Assembly (NCBI GenBank): GCA_934255515.1
Contig: CAKQON010000049.1
Coordinates: 1-13,193 of the forward strand
Length of the DNA stretch: 13,193 nucleotides
Origin: an uncultured Sutterella sp.
GTDB lineage: Bacteria > Pseudomonadota > Gammaproteobacteria > Burkholderiales > Burkholderiaceae_F
Direction: 5' to 3'
Shown here: positions 7,139-13,193 of the stretch, piece by piece
How positions within the stretch are numbered: position 1 is the stretch's first letter
How the letters are laid out: each line of letters starts with the position of its first letter
Notes under the pieces: generated by a model
What the model was told of the DNA's origin: nothing
The model's database searches: none
Seen by the model: the letters and a program-made list of their open reading frames with translations, nothing else
Made by a program: the position numbers and the translations under genes

Positions 7139-7157
7139 TGACGGTCTCAAAGGGGAC

Positions 7158-9998
<2,841 letters not shown>

Positions 9999-10196
9999 GG
10001 CTTATGCGTATGAATGGGATGATTTTCTGTCGCAGGAACCTTTAATGCGTTCCGTGCCCGGACATCATCAGGGGGGGTAAAGAATTGGGTTGAGAGGGAT
10101 TGCGGGGCAGTCTGCCAGCGAAAGCCTCCCGCATCCTCGAATGGGCAAAGATAACGACCATTTTCTCACGAAGACGGGGAAAGGCCCAAATGAAAA

Positions 10197-10220
10197 CACC
10201 CGGACGGTGCCGTCCGGGCG
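10197..10220 (-). terminator. rho-independent terminator of the holC unit, probably bidirectional
   Basis: CCCGGACG (10199-10206) pairs with CGTCCGGG (10211-10218) around the loop GTGC, extended outward by one mismatch and one C-G pair. The minus strand continues TTTTCATTT; the plus strand continues CATTTTTG. It lies 58 bases beyond the stop of the hypothetical gene and 199 bases before the valS start, so it isolates valS from the upstream unit. Confidence 0.8.
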
Positions 10221-10278
10221 CATTTTTGCCGGGGAAAGCCTCATGGAGGCGTTCCAAATCCAGGATGAAGGGCCTCTG

Positions 10279-10764
10279 TCAGCGCTTCACAATGTCGTCC
10301 ACCCTGAGGGACTTGATCTCGCGTTCGATTGCCTGAGCGACGAGCGACGAGAGCGTGCGCTCAAGATCTCCCTTCATGCGCGCGACGGCATTCGAAACAG
10401 AGAGGTCGAGCACATCGCGGAGACCTTCGCGCACCGAAGCTTCAATTCGAGGCGTGAGTCTTTCAATGATGGCCTTCTTTTCTTCTTCCGAGAGTACGAG
10501 AGGCTGCGGCTCAAAGGGCTTGGGCGCAAGTGCGTCGGGAGGCGGCACCGTGACTTCCGGGCCTTTGGGCGCAGCCGCAGCCGGAACGGCCAGCGGCGCG
10601 GCTGCAAATGCCGCGGGGTTTTCGGGTTCAAGCCCGAGCGTCGGTTCCTGAGGGCCGGCGGCAGGCTTGAGGCCGAGGAGTTCCTTCCAGGAAAGCGTCA
10701 CGCGCTCCGTGAGCGTCTTGTAGGGCTTGGCATTCGCATCAATGACGGGTTCCTGTCGATTCAT
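10279..10764 (-). CDS. Pro/Ala-rich hypothetical protein between holC and valS
   Basis: A 161-residue soluble protein with no family I can name with certainty. Residues 1-33 hold a short conserved-looking segment (TLTERVTLSWKELLG). Residues 34-88 are a low-complexity Pro/Ala linker. Residues 90-160 form a predicted amphipathic, charged helix region (LSEEEKKAIIERLTPRIE onward), likely for self-association or protein binding. There is no signal peptide or membrane segment. It starts 62 bases after the holC stop on the same strand and ends before a strong terminator, so the two are likely co-transcribed. In Burkholderia a protein of the DUF2486 kind sits at this place; position and make-up fit, but the match is inference. 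The only Shine-Dalgarno candidate is a poor AGG about 12 bases before the ATG. Confidence 0.8.
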   Translation of the reverse strand: MNRQEPVIDANAKPYKTLTERVTLSWKELLGLKPAAGPQEPTLGLEPENPAAFAAAPLAVPAAAAPKGPEVTVPPPDALAPKPFEPQPLVLSEEEKKAIIERLTPRIEASVREGLRDVLDLSVSNAVARMKGDLERTLSSLVAQAIEREIKSLRVDDIVKR

Positions 10765-10826
10765 CGGAGTGTTACCTGGAGGAAGAGAAGAATGATGGCG
10801 GTGAGAGCTTTGGGGACCGGAAGCGG

Positions 10827-11255
10827 TTAGTGGCGGCGGTCGTATGCGGCGAGCTCGACTCCTTCCGCTTTATAGGCGCGGTAGCGGTCGCGCGAGAGCC
10901 TGAGTTCCGTCGGATCAGTGCTCACCACATCAATGATGCGCCCGAAGCGCTCGAAATCCGTTTTCCAGCTTTCGGGCAGATGATCGTCAAGGAGCACGAG
11001 AACGTCGCCCTTCAGTTCGCTCAGATCCGTTGAAAGCAGAATGGGCGTTTCGTCTGCGTGCGCGGAATTCGCGCGGACATGCGGAAGAAAAGCAAGGTCG
11101 TCGAAGCTCCAGAGGAGCTGATCGAAATTTCTCAGGCGTTCCGCATCCGACGTCCAGAAGGCGAGCGTGAGCCCGCGCTTATAAACGGTGCGCGCAACGA
11201 GGCATGCGTACCTCAGGCGGTTCGGAACGTTGAAGTGAAAATCAATCTTCTGCAT
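10827..11255 (-). CDS. holC: DNA polymerase III subunit chi
   Basis: A 142-residue clamp-loader accessory subunit. Chi pairs with psi (HolD) and binds the C-terminal tail of single-strand binding protein, linking the replicase to SSB-coated template. The start IDFHFNVPNRLRYAC is typical of betaproteobacterial HolC. The conserved core is visible as the basic pocket residues around VARTVYKRG, then DAERLRNFDQLLWSF, FLPHV, TPILLSTD and the closing RDRYRAYKAEG. The chosen ATG fits homologue starts; an ATG three codons earlier (11264) is possible, and neither has a good ribosome site. A longer reading up to 11333 would add 26 untypical residues and is rejected. The usual upstream neighbour pepA is absent: a divergent tRNA-Ala gene is there instead. 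Confidence 0.93.
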   Translation of the reverse strand: MQKIDFHFNVPNRLRYACLVARTVYKRGLTLAFWTSDAERLRNFDQLLWSFDDLAFLPHVRANSAHADETPILLSTDLSELKGDVLVLLDDHLPESWKTDFERFGRIIDVVSTDPTELRLSRDRYRAYKAEGVELAAYDRRH

Positions 11256-11388
11256 AGTCAGCATTATGGCGCAAGCCTTGGAAAAATCCCGCAACTGAGT
11301 TGTTTCAAACCCTAATGGGGGAAGACAGCGCATCCCGGATGCAGGAATTGTCGTTGTCCTGCGGCAAAATAGGTTCTCATGTATTAAG

Positions 11389-11404
11389 TACCGTAAATAC
11401 GGTA
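11389..11404. promoter_or_regulatory. 16-bp inverted repeat between holC and tRNA-Ala
   Basis: TACCGT (11389-11394) and ACGGTA (11399-11404) are perfect inverted halves around AAAT. The site ends 16 bases upstream of the tRNA-Ala -35 box, in the shared upstream region with holC. It looks like a dimeric repressor or activator site; no known consensus is recognised, and chance cannot be excluded. Confidence 0.35.
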
Positions 11405-11420
11405 TCTTCAGAGAAGCTAC

Positions 11421-11449
11421 TTGTCAGAATCAAAAAAACAGGGCAGAAT
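11421..11449 (+). promoter_or_regulatory. sigma70-type promoter of tRNA-Ala
   Basis: TTGTCA (11421-11426, five of six matches to the -35 consensus) and CAGAAT (11444-11449, four of six to the -10) are separated by exactly 17 bases. The -10 ends 18 bases before the tRNA 5' end, a suitable distance for a short leader. An A-rich stretch lies within the spacer. Confidence 0.6.
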
Positions 11450-11467
11450 TCTCCTCCTCAACGGTTT

Positions 11468-11543
11468 GGGGAAGTAGCTCAGCTGGGAGAGCGCTGCGTT
11501 CGCAATGCAGAGGTCGGGAGTTCGATCCTCCTCTTCTCCACCA
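11468..11543 (+). tRNA. tRNA-Ala (anticodon CGC)
   Basis: Seventy-six bases fold as a cloverleaf: acceptor GGGGAAG/CTTCTCC (one G-T pair), TA at 8-9, D-arm GCTC...GAGC, anticodon stem CTGCG/TGCAG closed by a G-T pair with loop TTCGCAA giving anticodon CGC, T-arm GGGAG/CTCCT (one G-T pair), discriminator A and encoded CCA. It reads the GCG alanine codon, which is frequent in the GC-rich genes here. It is a single gene with its own promoter and terminator. Confidence 0.95.
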
Positions 11544-11579
11544 CGACCGAATTCCTTCGGCTTCAAGCCGACGATCAGA

Positions 11580-11602
11580 CGCCTGTTTTCACAGGCGTTT
11601 TT
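11580..11602 (+). terminator. rho-independent terminator of tRNA-Ala
   Basis: CGCCTGT (11580-11586) pairs perfectly with ACAGGCG (11591-11597) around TTTC, followed by five T residues (11598-11602). It lies 36 bases after the tRNA CCA. A preceding small palindrome, CGGCTTCAAGCCG, may add to processing. Confidence 0.9.
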
Positions 11603-11841
11603 CGTATCTGCAGGTTTTAAATCGCCTGCACGAGGCCCGGCTCCGGGCTTCTCTCCTCCGCAGCATCTGCCGGCTTCAGACGGACTTCCGGGAACAGAAC
11701 CCGCGGCCCTCCTGTCCTTCGCTTCCTTTTTTTTGTTGTCTCTGCCGGCCTTTATGTCTTTTCATGCGTCGGTATACATTGCCTCTGCATGGCCGGACTT
11801 TTGTTTCTTCGAAAGTTCCGGCTCAGGCCAGATCAAAAGGA
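11603..11841 (+). other. leader region of the flavoprotein gene
   Basis: This 239-base gap between the tRNA-Ala terminator and the flavoprotein ribosome site holds no recognisable gene. It has a small inverted repeat TGCAGG/CCTGCA (11609-11630), a GC-rich palindrome GCCCGGCTCCGGGC (11635-11648) and a run of eight T near 11727-11734. TATACA at 11773-11778 is a possible -10 box, but no acceptable -35 accompanies it, so no promoter is claimed. Confidence 0.35.
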
Positions 11842-11848
11842 AAGGAGG
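11842..11848 (+). promoter_or_regulatory. strong ribosome binding site that sets the flavoprotein start
   Basis: AAGGAGG lies 6 bases before the ATG at 11855. It is the best Shine-Dalgarno in the window and fixes this start against an in-frame ATG at 11789, which would put 22 charged residues ahead of the export signal. Confidence 0.9.
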
Positions 11849-11854
11849 CAAATC

Positions 11855-13162
11855 ATGACTTCAGCACGCATGAACCGCCGCGCGGCATTAGGGCTCGCGG
11901 GCGGCACGGCATTAGCGCTCGCATCTTCGGGCGCACTCGCCCGCGGCGTCAAGGCCCCGCAGGCATGGGACCGCACGGTCGACGTGCTCGTGGTGGGTTC
12001 GGGATTCGCGGGGCTCGCCGCGGCGATTGAAGCCAGAACGGAAGGCGCGGATGTGCTCTGCATCGAAAAGATGTCGATCATCGGCGGAAATTCCATTCTT
12101 TCGGGCGGCGGACTCGCCTCTCCGGGCAACGACCTTCAGGTAGCAGCCGGCATCAAGGACAGTCCTGAACTGCTCCTTGCCGACATGCTGAAGTCGGGCG
12201 GGGGACTCGCCAATGTGGAGTGCGCGAAGGTTGTCGCTTACGGCGCTCTGGATGCGTACCGCTGGGCGAAAGACTTCCTCGGCGTCAAGTTCGACCGCCT
12301 GGGCTACCAGGGCGGCCACTCCGTCGCGCGCTCGGCCTGCTACATGAACGGCAACGGCGCGAATATGGTCGGCCCCATGGCGAAGAAGGCGAAGGAGATT
12401 GGCGTCGCAGTCGAAACCAGAACGCGTCTCGTCAACCTCGTGACGGATGAAAAGGGAGCGGTCATCGGCGCCGAGCTCGTGAAGAACTACGTTTTCCCGA
12501 AAGAGGATTCCGGCACCCGGATGTTCGTTCGCGCCCGCAGAGGCGTCGTGGTGGCGGGCGGCGGCTTTTCGCAGAACGTGAAGCTCAGAATGCTTCACGA
12601 TCCGAGGCTCGGGCCTCAGCTCGAGTCGACCAATCAGCCGGGCGCCACGGGCGACGCCATGATGGCCGCGCAGAGAATCGGCGCGGCGGACGTGCAGATG
12701 GACTGGATTCAGCTCGGTCCCTGGACCTCGCCCGACGAAAAGGGTTTCGGCGTCTGCCCGAAGTTCGTTGAGTCGTCGGTGGGCTACGGCCTCATGGTGG
12801 ATCCGAAGACCGGCAGACGCTTCGTCAACGAAACGGGCAACCGCAAGGTGCGCTCCGACGCCATCATTGCGACGGGACATCCTGCAGTGATTCTGGTTTC
12901 TGAAGAGAATGCCGACCACGTGCCTCCGTCCACCATCAAGGCGGGCATGGAAAACGGCTCCATCCGGCGCTTCGCGAATCTCGATGAGCTCGCAAAGTTC
13001 TACGGCATTCAGGCGGAGTCGCTCAAGACCTCGGTCAACCGCTGGAATGACGCGATTAGAGCGAAGAAGGATCCCGACTTCAACGCGAAGATCTTCAGGG
13101 ACACGAAGGAAAACAAAGGCTCTTCGGAAATTACCGGGCAAACGATACCTATAGGGAAGTAG
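11855..13162 (+). CDS. exported FAD-dependent reductase (fumarate-reductase flavoprotein type), truncated at its C-terminus
   Basis: A periplasmic flavoprotein of the flavocytochrome c/fumarate reductase family, expected to pass electrons from a c-type cytochrome partner to an unsaturated acid in anaerobic respiration. Residues 1-30 look like a Tat signal (NRRAALGLAGG, then a hydrophobic stretch ending ALA). The FAD-binding fold is VDVLVVGSGFAGLAAAIEA (42-60), IEK (70-72) and GGNSILSGGG (77-86); GGGFSQN (235-241) and QPGATGDAM (261-269) follow. There is no CXXCH heme motif. GRRFVNETGNRKVRSDA (320-336) carries active-site Arg candidates. The expected His after MDWIQ is replaced by GPWTSPDE, so the substrate may not be fumarate. 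Native sequence stops at Lys 421; the last 14 residues (from GSSEITG) are read from the IS-like repeat. The final 60-70 family residues, with a second FAD contact and catalytic residues, are missing, so the product is probably inactive. Confidence 0.88.
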   Translation: MTSARMNRRAALGLAGGTALALASSGALARGVKAPQAWDRTVDVLVVGSGFAGLAAAIEARTEGADVLCIEKMSIIGGNSILSGGGLASPGNDLQVAAGIKDSPELLLADMLKSGGGLANVECAKVVAYGALDAYRWAKDFLGVKFDRLGYQGGHSVARSACYMNGNGANMVGPMAKKAKEIGVAVETRTRLVNLVTDEKGAVIGAELVKNYVFPKEDSGTRMFVRARRGVVVAGGGFSQNVKLRMLHDPRLGPQLESTNQPGATGDAMMAAQRIGAADVQMDWIQLGPWTSPDEKGFGVCPKFVESSVGYGLMVDPKTGRRFVNETGNRKVRSDAIIATGHPAVILVSEENADHVPPSTIKAGMENGSIRRFANLDELAKFYGIQAESLKTSVNRWNDAIRAKKDPDFNAKIFRDTKENKGSSEITGQTIPIGK

Positions 13163-13192
13163 CTCCATCCCATAACTGAGTTTCCCGAATCG
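13118..13192. repeat. 75-bp terminal inverted repeat, probable IS end (right copy)
   Basis: Exact reverse complement of bases 1-75. It starts GGCTCTTCGG exactly at a codon boundary of the flavoprotein gene and adds 14 codons and a TAG before continuing to the window end. The edge of the repeat at 13118 is also the edge of family-typical protein sequence, as expected for an insertion point. The IS body would extend to the right, beyond the window. No target-site duplication can be tested because the other side of this insertion is not present. An alternative is a contig that ends inside a repeat because assembly could not resolve it; both can be true together. Confidence 0.75.
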
Positions 13193-13193
13193 C

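Noticed and set aside
9999..10196. Promoter or RNA regulator (T-box-like) upstream of valS
   Set aside because: No convincing -35/-10 pair or conserved leader structure was found; T-box control of valS would be unusual in this group.
11256..11333. Longer holC start at 11333
   Set aside because: The added residues are not family-like, and the betaproteobacterial HolC start matches the ATG at 11255.
11912..13168. 418-codon open frame on the minus strand opposite the flavoprotein
   Set aside because: It is a mirror of the GC-rich codons of the flavoprotein gene, has Arg/His-rich composition, and starts inside the IS-like repeat without a ribosome site.

Overview
The window looks like a chromosomal contig from a GC-rich betaproteobacterium, most likely a Burkholderiales member of the Sutterella/Parasutterella kind. 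The support is a betaproteobacterial-type HolC start (IDFHFNVP), holC followed by a Pro/Ala-rich hypothetical gene and valS, a tRNA-Pro(UGG)/tRNA-Arg(UCU) pair, and a signal-peptide-bearing, heme-free fumarate-reductase-type flavoprotein. The genus is inference; no marker here is decisive.

Layout. Bases 1-75 are the exact reverse complement of 13118-13192. The repeat's inner edge reads GGCTCTTCGG, an end resembling ISL3-family insertion sequences, so both window ends probably run into copies of one IS lying in opposite orientations. Next comes an AT-rich block (76 to about 1780) with one family 2 glycosyltransferase gene (405-1415, minus strand) of foreign composition. The composition change falls inside the 3' end of a sodium:alanine symporter gene (1612-3102, minus). 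argH (3224-4666, minus) follows, then a divergent tRNA-Pro/tRNA-Arg operon (plus) with a clear TATAAT box and a terminator. After that lie a membrane phosphoglycerol/phosphoethanolamine-transferase-like sulfatase-fold protein (5027-7015, minus), valS (7158-9998, minus), a Pro/Ala-rich hypothetical protein (10279-10764, minus) and holC (10827-11255, minus). A tRNA-Ala(CGC) gene with its own promoter and terminator is on the plus strand. The last gene is an exported FAD-dependent reductase (11855 onward, plus), cut off at 13117 by the repeat.

How it works together. Most of the window is housekeeping: arginine synthesis (ArgH), translation (ValRS and three tRNAs) and replication (Pol III chi). 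holC and the hypothetical gene form a two-gene unit ending in a strong terminator, so valS probably has its own promoter. The symporter, envelope transferase and glycosyltransferase belong to transport and cell-surface modification. The final flavoprotein would serve anaerobic periplasmic electron transfer, but the copy shown lacks its C-terminal FAD/active-site segment.

I see no new defence, CRISPR or toxin system. The points most worth a second look are the inverted IS-like ends with the in-frame gene disruption, the composition boundary inside the symporter gene, the foreign orphan glycosyltransferase, and the active-site variation in the flavoprotein.
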